This document shows, piece after piece, positions 1-11,516 of a stretch of DNA of 64,000 nt; the first letter of the stretch is position 1, and every line of letters begins with the position of its first letter. Position numbers and translations under genes: made by a program. Under the pieces are notes generated by a model. It did not search any database and was not told the origin of the DNA. It saw nothing but the letters and a program-made list of their open reading frames with translations. The stretch comes from Taudactylus pleione (taxonomy: Eukaryota > Chordata > Amphibia > Anura > Myobatrachidae): contig JAUIMM010000211.1 of assembly GCA_031769625.1 (NCBI GenBank), forward strand, positions 11,241,001 through 11,305,000, read 5' to 3'.

Positions 1-58
1 TTTTCTGGGATAAACTTGTGTTTATATGATGCAGTATTTCAATTTGCTAGAGATCAGT

Positions 59-597
59 GGGCCTGATTCAGAGCCGGACGCTCTGACCAGAGCGCTCGCT
101 CTGAATCAGGGCCCTCCTCCATGAAAATGGAGCGGCCTCCTGGCCGCTCACATAGCTGTGGGTGACCACCCACAGCATATGCGAGCGGCCAAAAAGATGG
201 TCGCGATGGTCTTGACCATCGCGACCATCGGACTTGCGACGGAGACCCTGTGGTAGGGTCTCCCTGCCACAAGCCCTAGAGTGATCAGAGCCAAAATCAC
301 TCCCACTGACATCACTAGTGATGTCAGTGGGGCCGGCTTCAGACGGTAGGCGTTCCCATGGGAACGCCTCCGTCTGGCCGCCACGCCCCCGGCACACCCA
401 CCAAAGGGGGCGTGCTGTCAATCAACATCGACAGCACGCCCCCTTTGGTGCGAGACCTGGAGCGATGGAAAGCCCGTCGCTCCCCGGGTCTCGCGCATGC
501 GCACGACGGAGCTCCCTCCGTCGTGCGCATGTGCAGTGGGGAACATCGACCCACTTGCGAGCGTACTGCCGCTTGCGAGTGGGTCTGAATGACCCCC
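59..597 (+). mobile_element. Tandem-hairpin MITE-like element, copy 1
   Basis: This 539 bp element runs from GGGCCTGATTCAG to CTGAATGACCCCC and is flanked on both sides by AGT (56-58 and 598-600), consistent with a 3-bp target duplication. The interior is a row of separate hairpins. They include a 16-bp perfect stem with a 2-nt loop (196-229), a 30-bp perfect palindrome (302-331), a 22-bp perfect palindrome centred on CCATGG (348-369), a 21-bp perfect stem with a 10-nt loop (399-450), and a 16-bp perfect stem (496-531). Near-perfect stems also lie at about 149-172 and 549-586. It has no credible coding capacity. Three more copies lie at 23909, 34607 and 56892. The superfamily is unresolved; the 3-bp duplication and GGGCC ends would suit a PIF/Harbinger-type non-autonomous element, but AGT is not the usual TWA target. 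Confidence 0.85.
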
Positions 598-1823
598 AGT
601 GTCCCATAGTATCTCAGGGAAGTCGCTGGTTTACACGGAGGGATTACTTGCATAGTGGCCGACATTGATCCCAAGGGAACTGATACTGATGTATTCTTAT
701 GAATAGGAGCTTAGCCCACAAGATGTCCGCCTGCTTTTTCGGCAAATGGTGCATTAATGTAGGTACACAGGTTTGGGTGCTTGTTCCTTTGAACCCAGTT
801 TGCATTTCAGCAGTGTCCACGGCACAGTATGTATTTCACCACAAAATGATTAACAAGAAGTTTAATTTTCAGTTTTGTAATCTCTCTCTGTGACTCAGCT
901 GCTGAGGGAGGGAAATGAGTTCCCCATTGTCTTCAGGACCAAAGTAATTTTATATTTGTGTTCTTGTTTTATTGAACACATAAGCTCACATACACCCGTG
1001 TCCACATACACCTTACTTCCTTGCGCTTTACACAGCCCTTCTTGTCGTGCCATGCAGTGGAGTGGCACCAAGCGTCTTTTTGTGTGACTTACCTTCAAAT
1101 GCATCTCATTCGCAGCGATGCGAACAGGACGACAAGAAGCAGCTTCTGCTGACTAAAACGATATGCGGCATGCCTATATTCTGTGTGCGGTCGCAGGTGA
1201 TTCTGCATGTGAAATGCTACGTTACAGTGTCACAGCCGCTGACATAATGTAGCCTTCCCCATGCAGATACACTCGCAGTAGCACATAGAATATAGACATG
1301 CCGTATAAGACACATATCAAGGTAAGAAGTCGCACAAAAAGACGTTCAGCGCTATCGAGACGCACGACACTCACTTGTTATGTTTAAAGCAACTTGTATC
1401 GCATGGAGGACAGATGTATGTGGACGCCTCTAGTGTTCACTCTAGGCAGGGCAGTTTCTAGGGTCTGAGGCTTCCAGTGCGAGCAGTCAAAATGCGCCCC
1501 CTCCCCCCTAAAAAAAAAGAAAATAGAAGTAATATTACGGACTGGGCATGGTCTCATTGTGAGGGGGTGTTGTATCACAGAAAGGGAGCGTGGTCAGAAT
1601 GTCAGCCGCTGTGACTACTGAGCCCAGGGGTGGCTAACCTGTCAGAGGCAAAGCGCTGAATAATATATGTAGCGCGCTCAAAACATGGGGTGTGGCCTAG
1701 CTGTCACAAGCCCACGCCGCATTTGTGTGTGCACGCCTTTGGTGTGACATTTGCAGGAGTATGACCTTGTATCAAACCCGTTTTTAGTCACGTTGGGGGC
1801 GAGCCCAGCACATTGAAAATACA

Positions 1824-2427
1824 AGCCAGGTCCACATAAACTACACTGAAATAAGCCAGGTCCACATAAACTACACTGAAATAAGCCAGGTCCACATAAA
1901 CTACACTGAAATAAGCCAGGTCCACATAAACTACACTGAAATAAGCCAGGTCCACATAAACTACACTGAAATAAGCCAGGTCCACATAAACTACACTGAA
2001 ATAAGCCAGGTCCACATAAACTACACTGAAATAAGCCAGGTCCACATAAAATACACTGAAATAAGACAGGTCCACACAAACTACACTGAAATAAGCCAGG
2101 TCCACACAAACTACACTGAAATAAGCCAGGTCCACATAAACTACACTGCAATAAGCCAGGTCCACATAAAATACACTGAAATAAGCCAGGTCCACATAAA
2201 CTACACTGCAATAAGCCAGGTCCACATAAACTACACTGCAATAAGCCAGGTCCACATAAACTACACTGCAATAAGCCAGGTCCACATAAACTACACTGCA
2301 ATAAGCCAGGTCCACATAAACTACACTGCAATAAGCCAGGTCCACATAAACTACACTGCAATAAGCCAGGTCCACATAAACTACACTGCAATAAGCCAGG
2401 TCCACATAAAATACACTGAAATAAGCC
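1824..2427. repeat. 30-bp minisatellite, about 20 copies
   Basis: The unit is of the type gccaggtccacataaactac followed by actg(a/c)aataa, with an exact 30-bp period. Copies up to about 2100 mostly carry ctgaa, and later copies mostly carry ctgca, with a mixed zone between, so the array seems to have grown as two homogenised blocks. Degenerate related units continue to about 2590. Because 30 is a multiple of three, all frames stay open across the array; the resulting long repetitive reading frames on the - strand are artefacts. Confidence 0.95.
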
Positions 2428-2584
2428 ACTTCATGATTACATTGCAACAAACCACTTCCACATAAAATATATTGGAAAAGCTGGAACCATATAAACTACG
2501 TTTTAAAACCACATCCACCTCTAATACATTATTAAATCCAGAACCACATAAAACACATTGAAAAAAAACAAGATTCACATAATG

Positions 2585-2875
2585 CACACTTCATTCCAGC
2601 CCCCTCCCTTACCATTCCAGCCCCCTCCCTTACCATTCCAGCCCCCTCCCTTACCATTCCAGCCCCCTCCCTTACCATTCCAGCCCCCTCCCTTACCATT
2701 CCAGTCCCCTCCCTTACCATTCCAACCCCCTCCCTTACCATTCCAACCCCCTCCCTTACCATTCCAGCCCCCTCCCTTACCATTCCAGTCCTCTCCCTTA
2801 CCATTCCAGCCCCCTCCCTTACCATTCCAGCCCCCTCCCTTACCATTCCAGCCCCCTCCCTTACCATTCCAGTCC
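2585..2875. repeat. 21-bp pyrimidine-rich minisatellite, about 14 copies
   Basis: The unit is about cattccagccccctccctta plus c, 21 bp long, with strand asymmetry (C/T-rich on the + strand). The period is divisible by three, which creates open frames on both strands. No gene is implied. It follows the 30-bp array after a gap of about 160 bp, and degenerate tgcagtgccccc-type repeats flank it on the right. Confidence 0.93.
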
Positions 2876-3402
2876 GACAGGTCTTGGGCTTCACCCCCCC
2901 CCACTGGCTCTCAGGTAAAAGTGCCCATTATGCAGGGCCCCCTGTAGATGTCCCCATATGCAGTGCCCCCTAAATTTATGTCCCTTATGCAGTGCCCACA
3001 TTAGTAGTGCAACTTATGCAGAGCCCACAGTAGTGGAGCCCTTTATGCAGTGCACCCAGTAGTAATGCCCCAAGGAGTGGTGTCCCCTATGCCATGCCCC
3101 CATTAGTACTGCCCCCTGTAGTCGTAATGCTCCCTCTGTAGTAGTGCCCCAAGTAGTAGTGCCCCCACGGTGTGATAAGGGATGGTTTGGTTTAGGTCTA
3201 TTAATAATCTATTTACCTTCTGTTAAGAAACAAATACGCAACTCCCGAGCAGTATTCCTATTGGGAGTACCCACGTTCTCCAGTGATCTGGAATTAGTTT
3301 GAGGTTTTTGTTGCTGCGTAGTAGAAGTTATTGCGTGTGTTGTGCTCGTTACTGCCATCCGTAGTAAGATCAAAGCTACATTTTCATCTTCCTTTTAACC
3401 AG

Positions 3403-6400
3403 GTTGTTTCCAAGTACGTGGAGGACCCAGTGTTATTCCAGCGGGACGACATTGGGCTGGTGAAGTTTGACATCCGTTACGTGGTTCTTCTCCGCTCGGT
3501 GTGTCCTCTCAAGCTCTACGTCTACGACGTCTTCTGGCTCCGATTCGCTAACAGGTAGCTCCCGTAAAGTGATCTACTCGGTCTCCATTTATGCTTGTTA
3601 CAGTTAGCGTTTGTTCCACCATATTTTAGAGAACCCCAGTGTTGATTCTGCCACTAGAGGTTTGACCAATGATAGAGCACAGAACTGGATCGCTCATAAG
3701 CTGGCAATTACACACCTTCAGCGGCTGCAAAATCCTTCCCCCGTCATCGATTTCACAGGTCTTTCTCCGTTCCCAACAGGCCATTTGCACTTAATGATCT
3801 GGATGACTATGAGAAACATTTCACAGTTATGAATTATGCTCCGAATGTGCACTTGAAGCAGGTAAGAAAAAAAGGGCTAGCTCCTGGGCCAACTTCCTCA
3901 CAGCTCTCCTGCTTTACAGTCCGGAGGGAACCGACTTGGACAGCGCATGGCGCAAATAGCGTGCGCTGGATTAAGTGCTCTCCAGGCGAATACGGTTACA
4001 GGGCTACCCTGGTTCTTATCTTTGTATAACCGTATGGTGCTCCAAGCCTGATGCCAAGTATTGCTTCTGGTACCGAGTGCAGACAGCCATGTTGTTATCT
4101 GAACAAGTGTTTATGGGAATGTAGCCTGTACCCGTTCACAAGGAATGTTAGAAATCACTGTGCCTTGGCGAATCAATGAGCAGCAATCGTACGCAGAACG
4201 CAACATGGCTGCTCCCACTCTGCGTACTGTAAATGCTCCAAGATTCTTTAGGCTGCTAAGTGTTTGACAATACACGATGACAGGGAATCGATAGTCTTAC
4301 AACATTTCAGATGGTTTGAGAATACACAAGAATCCCAACGTATGTGACACTATTCAATACGGTTTGTCTTTTTAGGTTCATTGTGATGAATTTGTAACCA
4401 TGTTTGAAAAGCAATATCCGGACTATCCCTGGAAATCCATAGAGGTACGTTGGTGTGTTATGTACTATGAAATGTTAGCGAGCGTCATTGTTTTTTATTT
4501 GTTTTTTTCCATTTTTTGTTTTCTCCTTACTTCGAACTCTGCTTGAAAAATATAGAATTAAAGTGAACCAACCATTATTGCGCAATAGTGAGCGTTCAGC
4601 GCCAGCCCCCGCGCAGCCTAATACCCCTATCACCGGAACACAGACACTACGGTTAGAAGCCAATGAAACCGCTGCAGTCTCTAGGATTAATATGTCCTAT
4701 GGGGTTGGGTACAGCTTGTCCTGTTATGCTTCTCTTCTGGGCTGCTAGAAAAGGTGGCATCTTCCTTTTTTAAACGACTGTAATGTCTGTTAAGTTTGCC
4801 CACTGCCCATCACGTCTATATACTGTGTATTAACAACGGACATGGAAGATAAAATGTTACTGGGAGACCTTACGGGACAATTGATTTCTTGATGACGTGC
4901 TGCTACGCCTATCACCGAGAGTTACACCACCCCAACATCGCACATTGTCCTGCTCGCCTCTATGGGGTGCCAGGGAAAACGTACGATGGTAGTGGCCGCG
5001 CGATGCCGGTGTCCCGATTGTTTCTCCGCCACTTCAGGCCCATCGATTCTAATTAAATTGCTCCCCCTTCGCTTTTAAATCTTATTGATTCTAGTTGTTA
5101 TCTTTTAGGAGATGCTAGATGAATGTTAAGTAGAATCTGATTGGTTGCTATGGGAAACATCTCCACTGCTAAAAGCTCTCACTTTAGTAAATGTACCCCT
5201 AAGAATGAAGCCTCCCAGCATTTGTGGCCTACATGCACAAGCAGTCAGCATTTACCCTGCATGCAAAAATAATCAATGTATTTGCCCCCCTTGCAGTGCT
5301 GCCTGGTTGTGTCCAGGTACTTTCTTTTCTTTGCTCCCAACTCCGAATCAGACCCGCAGTTGGCACGACCCCATGACATCATTCATATTTTGGATTGCCC
5401 TGTTTGCATGAAGCTAAACTGTGGGGGGATCTTTGTACTCTTCCTTAGATTTGCATATATCCCCTGTATATTGCAATTGAAGTTAAAGTAAAAAAAACAA
5501 ACACTGATATATGCAAGTAAAATAGTGATAAATCTGTCTTAAAACAAAACACTATTACATTCTATAGGCCTAAAAATAAAAAAATAAACAAGATGAGTCT
5601 GGTGAATGAGGTATAAAATTCCAGCCTACTACAGCAATTCCGCCATCCCTTTCCGCTACTGCAATTCCGCCTTCCGCTACTGCAATTCCGCCATCCCCTT
5701 GCGCTACTGCAATTCCGCCTTCCGCTACTGCAATTCCGCCATCCCCTTGCGCTACTGCAATTCCGCCATCCCCTTGCGCTACTGCAATTCCGCCATCCCC
5801 TTGCGCTACTGCAATTCCGCCATCCCCTTGCGCTACTGCAATTCCGCCATCCCCTTGCGCTACTGCAATTCCGCCATCCCCTTGCGCTACTGCAATTCCG
5901 CCATCCCCTTGCGCTACTGCAATTCCGCCATCCCCTTGCACACTAACTCCACATCTTTCAGAAATGTTCCTGTGTGTGGTTAAGCACCTTCCTGGGGGTG
6001 GAGAGAGTTTGCAATAGGAATAATCTGTCTCTTTACATGTTATATAGTCCTCTAGGGTTTGTGCCTATACGTACTCCATAAACAGACTCCGCCTACCAGT
6101 TTGAAATCCTACATAACAAAGTACATACAGGCACAATATTAGGATTGTAACGAGCTTGTAGAAGGTTCTATGATCTGCTATGAATAGTGCTATATGATGT
6201 CCTGAGTGCCACATTGTGTACATATGCCCAGTGCGCTAATACCAGCTTTCTGTCGCCGTCAGGCCGAATTGATCAAAACCTTTGGAGAACTATTTCGAGC
6301 GGCAACATCCAAGTCTGCTCCGCTGGGAATCTGTAACTACCCGTCATCCCGTGCCATCTATGCCATCGACCTGATGCTGAAGTGGGACACTGATGGAGAA

Positions 6401-7026
6401 GGTACTGTGCACTTATTGTACCGTTCTGCACTCGCCTTGAGGCAGGTCTTCCAGTGAGCTTTTATTTCTGTAGGTAATTCTGCCCGAGAGCCTAGATTTT
6501 GTAGGGACCCTCCCCCATTGCCAGTATTATTACTGCAGGAGGTATCGGACCTTTTGAACTTTGGAACCCACGTGAGATCAGCGAGCCACTTTTAATCCTA
6601 ATTGCTCGTGGCTTCCAAAGTACTTTCATAAATAAAATTAGAAATCCCTTGAAGAATAATAGTTAAAATGAAAAATGCCACATTTAAAGGTCATTACTTG
6701 AGTGCGGTGTAGCTCTCTGCCATTAATAAAATCTGGCCACTGGGTGGCGCCCTTTGGTTATCACTAGCTGTTTAAGATAATCATGTTTATCTGTGTGTCA
6801 AGGCAGCTCCCTTTCCTTGCAGCAAATAAATAAGGAATAAATTGTTAGCGAGTACATATTTATTCTCTTCACAGGTAAACGGATAATGCAACCTCAGATT
6901 CTAGAAGTGAACTTCAACCCGGACTGCGCCAGAGCCTGCAAATACCACCCGTCTTTCTTCAATGACGTCTTTAGCACACTGTTCCTGGATGAAACCAACA
7001 ATTGCCACGTGACCACCATTGTATAA
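3403..7026 (+). CDS. TTLL12: Tubulin-tyrosine ligase-like protein 12, last five coding exons (partial)
   Basis: Five exons with GT/AG borders join in frame: 3403-3554, 3780-3861, 4376-4444, 6263-6401 and 6875-7026 (stop TAA 7024-7026). They give the last ~197 residues; the N-terminal SET-like part and most of the TTL domain lie upstream of the window. Recognisable TTLL12 segments are KFDIRYVVLLRSV, DVFWLRFAN, LNDLDDYEKHFTVMNY, YPSSRAIYAIDLMLKWD and ILEVNFNPDC, ending FLDETNNCHVTTIV. The ATP-grasp-like TTL fold ends with the EVNFNPDC segment. TTLL12 is a divergent family member; the vertebrate protein has been reported as lacking ordinary ligase activity and as affecting tubulin modification, histone methylation and RNA-sensing signalling. 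It is followed by TSPO on the opposite strand, as in human. Exon phases are consistent throughout and no disruption is seen. Confidence 0.97.
4445..6262. other. TTLL12: TTLL12 intron with tandem repeat and MITE arm
   Basis: This 1.8 kb intron lies between the exons ending KSIE and starting AELIKTF. It holds one arm of the palindromic family whose ends read ctctcactttagtaaat (about 5086-5205) and a 27-bp tandem array (5631-5940). No other exon signal was recognised. Confidence 0.7.
5631..5940. repeat. 27-bp minisatellite with 21-bp variant units
   Basis: The unit is tgcaattccgccatcccctt plus gcgctac (27 bp). Shorter 21-bp versions occur in the first three units (gcaattccgccttccgctac). About 12 units lie inside a TTLL12 intron. 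Both period lengths are multiples of three, so open frames on both strands are by-products of the repeat. Confidence 0.93.
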
Positions 7027-7971
7027 CTACAGCCTGACGGTTTGCCGAAAATGTGCTTCCTAGACTTTATACAACCAGCAATATCCAAATACAGGCTTGT
7101 CTTAGCCATCTATATAGGTCATATTATTGTATATACAGCTTTACTCTCTGCTTGGCAGATTTAAATCTGGAAATATTATTATCTACCATTATTACATAAG
7201 GGCGATGCTACTCTGGGAAACGGCTGCTTTACCTGGTACAGTCCCAACAACGCCGATTACTATGTCAGTCTGTAAGATGTCCTATAGAGCATTTGAAATA
7301 ACCAAAGGCCACTCGGAATGGGCTTCTTAAATCCCTGCTTCTGGCAACGCAGGCTGGCGCCACCCACTCCCCATGCCCAAACGACCATATCCCGTAAATC
7401 GGGCTGCTGCTTTGGAGAACCGCGAGAGATCTCGCAGTAGAAGACTGGCACGTGCGTGGTACAGATCCTGTACATTGAATCAGGCCCTAAGGACATACAA
7501 TACCCTGAATTACACCCCAACCTGTTATGATTCTTTATTGAGCTAAATTATTACTTGTTTAAAGGGGATACATCAATATGGCTACTGGAGCATCGGTGCT
7601 CTGCTAGCACTTGTCAAATCAGAGGAACATAAAGACCTAAAATTTTCCCAAGGAGCGTTAGACACTAAGGGAGTCACCTATACCCTAATGAGTGTGCACC
7701 ACTCAGTATAAGGACTGGGATTCCGTTCTCTCTGCTTCCTGGAAGGCAGGGTCCCGGAGAGGAACGTTTTCCTTGGGCAGAGTTCTGCTCTCCTTTAAGG
7801 CATTGGGCTAATGTTAAGCTGCATCTTGGGATCATCACCGTAGTGAGGGCATTTGAAGAGCCAGAATTATCGCTTATATACCACTCATGTAATACAAGGA
7901 AATGGGCATATTGCATCTTTGTATGCCCCCTATAAAGCAATGATTTAAAACACAAAAACATAAGAAATAAA
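7027..7971 (+). terminator. TTLL12: TTLL12 3' UTR with candidate poly(A) signal
   Basis: The stop codon is followed by sequence without exon signals. The first good AATAAA is at 7966-7971, followed within 10-30 bp by a T-rich stretch, which makes it a plausible cleavage site. Another AATAAA lies in the A/T-rich stretch near 8127. The true 3' end needs transcript data. Confidence 0.5.
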
Positions 7972-8457
7972 ACTTTGCTTTGTTTCTCATAGTGAGATTA
8001 TATCCCCCCCGATAATCTCTGCCTCTCCGATTTACACCTGCTTGTTACTATGTTCCAGCAAATACATCAAGTTGTGTCGGCTTTTGCCTTAACACTGTTG
8101 AATTTTTTTTTATTATTTTTTTTTTTAAATAAAAGGAATTTGTCTGTCGTCCGTTTGTTTCCCAGATTATTGTGCGAACCCAATTATTCGGTTACACGTA
8201 TAATAAACATATAGTTGGATTTGCATGATTGAAATGCATATAATTGGTTATATTCACTTATATGTACAGTGATAAAGTGGATGGAATTAAAGTGCCAACC
8301 AGTCGGCTCCTAATTGTCACTTTACAGGCTGTGTTTGAAAATGACAGGAGCTGATTGGTTGGTACTTTATCTCCATCCACTTTATCCATCCCCAATGTTT
8401 AGTACAAATACCCCTATACCTATAACCAGGACACTCATGAATTACACAGGTTCTGAA

Positions 8458-9615
8458 GGAATACTATGGTAAGCCTATGTATATATAAAGGGCTAGTATG
8501 GTAAGCCTATGTATATATAAAGGGCTAGTATGGTAAGCCTGTGTATATATAAAGGGCTAGTGTGGTAAGCCTATGTATATATAAAGGGCTAGTATGGTAA
8601 GCCTATGTATATATAAAGGGCTAGTGTGGTAAGCCTGTATATATAAAGGGCTAGTATGGTAAGCCTATGTATATAAAAGGATAGTATGGTAAGCCTATGT
8701 GTATATAAAGGGATAGTAGGGTAAGCCTATGTATATAAAGGGACAGTATGGTAAGCCTATGTATACAAAGGGGTAGTATGGTAAGCCTATGTATATAAAT
8801 GGGTAGTATGGTAAGCCTATGTATATAAAAGGATAGTATGGTAAGCCTATGTATATAAAAGGATAGTATGGTAAGCCTATGTGTATATATAGGGATAGTA
8901 GGGTAAGCCTATGTATATAAAGGGCTAGTGTGGTAAGCCTGTATATATAAAGGGCTAGTATGGTAAGCCTATGTATATAAAAGGATAGTATGGTAAGCCT
9001 ATGTGTATATATAGGGATAGTAGGGTAAGCCTATGTATATAAAGGGACAGTATGGTAAGCCTATGTATACAAAGGGGTAGTATGGTAAGCCTATGTATAT
9101 AAATGGGTAGTATGGTAAGCCTATGTATATAAAAGGATAGTATGGTAAGCCTATGTGTATATATAGGGATAGTAGGGTAAGCCTATGTATATAAAGGGAT
9201 AGTGTGGTAAGCCTATGTGTAGAAAAGGGATAGTATGGTAAGCCTATGTATATAAAGGGACAGTATGGTAAGCCTGTGTATATAAATGGGTAGTATGGTA
9301 AGCCTGTGTATATAAATGGGTAGTATGGTAAGCCTCTGTATATAAAGGGGTAGTGTGGTAAGCCTGTGTATATAAAGGGATAGTGTGGTAAGCCTGTGTA
9401 TATAAAGGGATAGTGTGGTAAGCCTATGTATATAAAGGGACAGTATGGTAAGCCTATGTATATAAAGGGATAGTAAGGTAAGCCTATGTATATAAAGGGA
9501 ATAGTATGCTAAGCCTGTGTATATAAAGGGATAGTATGGTAAGCCTATGTATATAAAGGGGTAGTATGGTAAGCCTATGTGTGTGTATATATATATATGG
9601 GTAGTATGGTAAGCC
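8458..9615. repeat. Minisatellite, unit about 28-30 bp, roughly 39 copies
   Basis: The unit is gtaagcctatgtatataaag followed by ggatagtatg. Copies vary in length (28-32 bp) and blocks of several units recur (the series at 8640-8890 is echoed at 8940-9180), suggesting higher-order duplication. The last unit runs into a (TA)n/(TG)n tract near 9580. The array is A/T-rich and non-coding. Confidence 0.95.
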
Positions 9616-10067
9616 TGCTTATGTGGCTTAAATGCCCTGCGCCTTCAATTTCACCCTGGATGGGGAACAGCATTGTGCTACAGATGGCCAGGCCTGCGCT
9701 ATATAAAAACTCCATCTTTGTTTATAAATGTTTTGCTTAGAATAACATTACAACTATACAGTAACGGTTATACAGTCTGCCGCGTCGTCTTCCTTGGGTG
9801 ACCAGGTCTGTAGCGTCACTATAGGGCATATCCAATTGGCCGCAAGGTTTAGCGAGGTAAAAAAAAAACGGTCGCGGGGCTTTCAGAGCGTAAGAAAAAA
9901 AAAAAAAAGATACTTAAGTGTCCAATGGTCTCCACGGATCCCAGTGGCCTCCTCTCCTTCCTGTCACTGGGAAGGGGGCTGCTGAGAGATGTAGTTCTCC
10001 CAGTGCCTGGTACGGCACTCACCGCAGCTGGAGGAAGAAGACAGCCAGCATGCAGAAGGCCAGATTA

Positions 10068-10352
10068 AAGGCACACATCCACTTACAGACATCAAAACGA
10101 CTGCACGATTACGACATTGTAATCGTGCAGTCGTTTGTCAGTTTGTGATGTGCCTACACTGAACGTTCAGTGTAGGCACATCAATCATCCGCTACCGTGC
10201 TGAACCTGATGTTATCGTCAGTTTGTACAGCATTTTCATGCGATGATTGATGTCGGAAACGACCGGCAGGTCTTTTCCGACATAAAAGTGCACGATTATG
10301 ATGTCGTAATCGTGCAATCGCTCAGTATTATCGCTAAGTGGATGTGAGCCTT
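10068..10352. mobile_element. MITE built of consecutive hairpins (second family)
   Basis: The terminal inverted repeat is AAGGCACACATCCACTTA on the left and its near-perfect complement on the right (10333-10352), with TA on both sides. Inside are a hairpin with a 17-bp perfect stem (10096-10135), a perfect 36-bp palindrome (10147-10182), and a weaker stem of the cacgattatgatgtcgtaatc type near 10290-10320. The central GTCGGAAA/TTTTCCGAC pair (about 10232-10282) forms another stem. Sequence and ends differ from the 540-bp family, but the layout is the same. Confidence 0.8.
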
Positions 10353-10680
10353 TACAATGGGGCGGATGGGACTACAGCTCCAGGCCTCCACATAATAATA
10401 GGCCCATCACCATGTCAGTATGATGATGGCCAGCAAATCATACGTTTTTACACCAGACCTGGCATAGGAGAAGAACAAGGAGGGATGGGCGGTGGGGGTG
10501 AATCAGTAATAATTGTCGGCGCAATTTCTGCCCATTCATTTTAAAACACATCAGCTTTTGCAGATTATTTCTGTGCCTCAGTGTTAGAAATGCTCCCCTT
10601 AATCAGGGTTGCAGAAATGACTATGGGCCCTCCGCTTGCAGTTTTAAAGGCCATCTGAGGGTCAAAGTTATGCCATATAC

Positions 10681-10843
10681 CAGAGGTTCCCAAAGTCCGC
10701 CATTACGGTCCACGTATTAGGGATATCCATGCTTGAGCACAGGTGATTTAATTAGTACCTCAATTCATTTGATTTAACCATCTGGACTCAAGCTTGGATA
10801 GCCCTAAAACATGGACTGTAATGGCAGACTTTGGGAACCTCTG
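10681..10843. mobile_element. hAT-like MITE (CAGAGGTTCCCAAA ends)
   Basis: The ends CAGAGGTTCCCAAAGTC and ACTTTGGGAACCTCTG are inverted. The flanking 8-mers CCATATAC (10673-10680) and CCATATCC (10844-10851) differ at one base, as expected for an aged 8-bp hAT target duplication. Related copies lie at 11361, 15665 and 16002. Confidence 0.85.
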
Positions 10844-10880
10844 CCATATCCACTTATAGCAAATTGAAATGTTGCTATCT

Positions 10881-11080
10881 CAGTGGTTCTCAAACTCGGT
10901 CCTCAGGACCCCACACAGGTCCTGTTTTCCAGGTCACCCAGCAGGTGCACAGGTGTATTCATTACTCACTGACACATTTTAAAAGATCCACAGGTGGTTA
11001 TTATTTCACTTCTGATTCTGTGAAGAGACCTGGAAAACATGCACTGTGTGGGGTCCTGAGGACTGTGTTTGAGAACCTAT
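10881..11080. mobile_element. hAT-like MITE (CAGTGGTTCTCAAAC ends)
   Basis: It starts CAGTGGTTCTCAAACTCGG and ends GTTTGAGAACC. The body carries an inner inverted pair (cctgttttccaggtc and gacctggaaaacatg). It belongs with the copies at 11155 and 11877. I saw no clear target duplication for this copy. Confidence 0.75.
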
Positions 11081-11154
11081 GTGCTTGCTCATTATTGGTT
11101 CAGATCACAAGCTCTGTCTGCAGGTTATAGGTATACGTCAAGTGCCCTTTATAT

Positions 11155-11352
11155 CAGTGAGTCGTAAACGCAGTCCTCAGGACCCCACACAGTTCACGTT
11201 TTCCAGGTCACCCAGCAGGTGCACAGGTGTAGTTATTACTCACTGACACGTTTTAAAAGATCCACAGGTGGAGCTAATTATTTCACTTGTGATCTGTGAG
11301 ACCTGGAAAACATGCACTGTTTGGGGTCCCAAGGACTGTGTGGGAACTTATG
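11155..11352. mobile_element. hAT-like MITE with exact 8-bp target duplication
   Basis: It is flanked by CTTTATAT at 11147-11154 and 11353-11360. The body matches the 10881 element, including the ttttccaggtcacccagcag segment. A second MITE directly follows the right-hand duplication. Confidence 0.88.
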
Positions 11353-11360
11353 CTTTATAT

Positions 11361-11516
11361 CAATGGTTCCCAAACTCATTACAGTCCAGGTTTTAAGTAT
11401 ATCCATACTTGAACCTAAATGGTTAAATCAAATTGACTGAGGTACTAATTAATTCACCTGCGCAGCATGGATATCCTTAAAACTTGGACTGTAACGGCAG
11501 AGTTTGGGAACCTCTG
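11361..11516. mobile_element. hAT-like MITE sharing a target site with its neighbour
   Basis: It begins CAATGGTTCCCAAACTC and ends GTTTGGGAACCTCTG. It is flanked by CTTTATAT at 11353-11360 and again at 11517-11524, so the 8-mer occurs three times around two adjacent elements. It belongs to the family at 10681. Confidence 0.88.

Larger units (their letters stand above)
1..3402. other. TTLL12: Presumed TTLL12 intron (no coding exon found)
   Basis: No exon with similarity to TTLL12 was found upstream of 3403, so this stretch is taken as intron by inference. It contains a tandem-hairpin element (59-597) and two minisatellites (about 1824-2427 and 2585-2875). Near 1627 there is one hAT-like end (CAGGGGTGGCTAACCTG). 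The stretch 1000-1375 is single-copy in appearance, apart from a short match (cagcccttct.gtcgtgc) to about 40045. From 2890 to 3175 there are degenerate repeats of about 30 bp built on tgcagtgccccc and tagtagtgccc. Confidence 0.5.

Noticed and set aside
1678..2450. Two overlapping 220-237 codon open frames on the - strand
   Set aside because: They are translations of the 30-bp minisatellite, whose period is a multiple of three; there are no gene-like ends or splice signals.
2532..2947. Open frames on both strands encoding Pro-rich or Gly/Lys-rich repeats
   Set aside because: They are by-products of the 21-bp tandem array.
5570..5983. Long open frames over the 27-bp repeats
   Set aside because: Tandem-repeat artefact inside a TTLL12 intron.
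8458..9615. Evenly spaced repeats resembling a CRISPR array
   Set aside because: Units are contiguous with no unique spacers, and the host is a vertebrate; it is a minisatellite.
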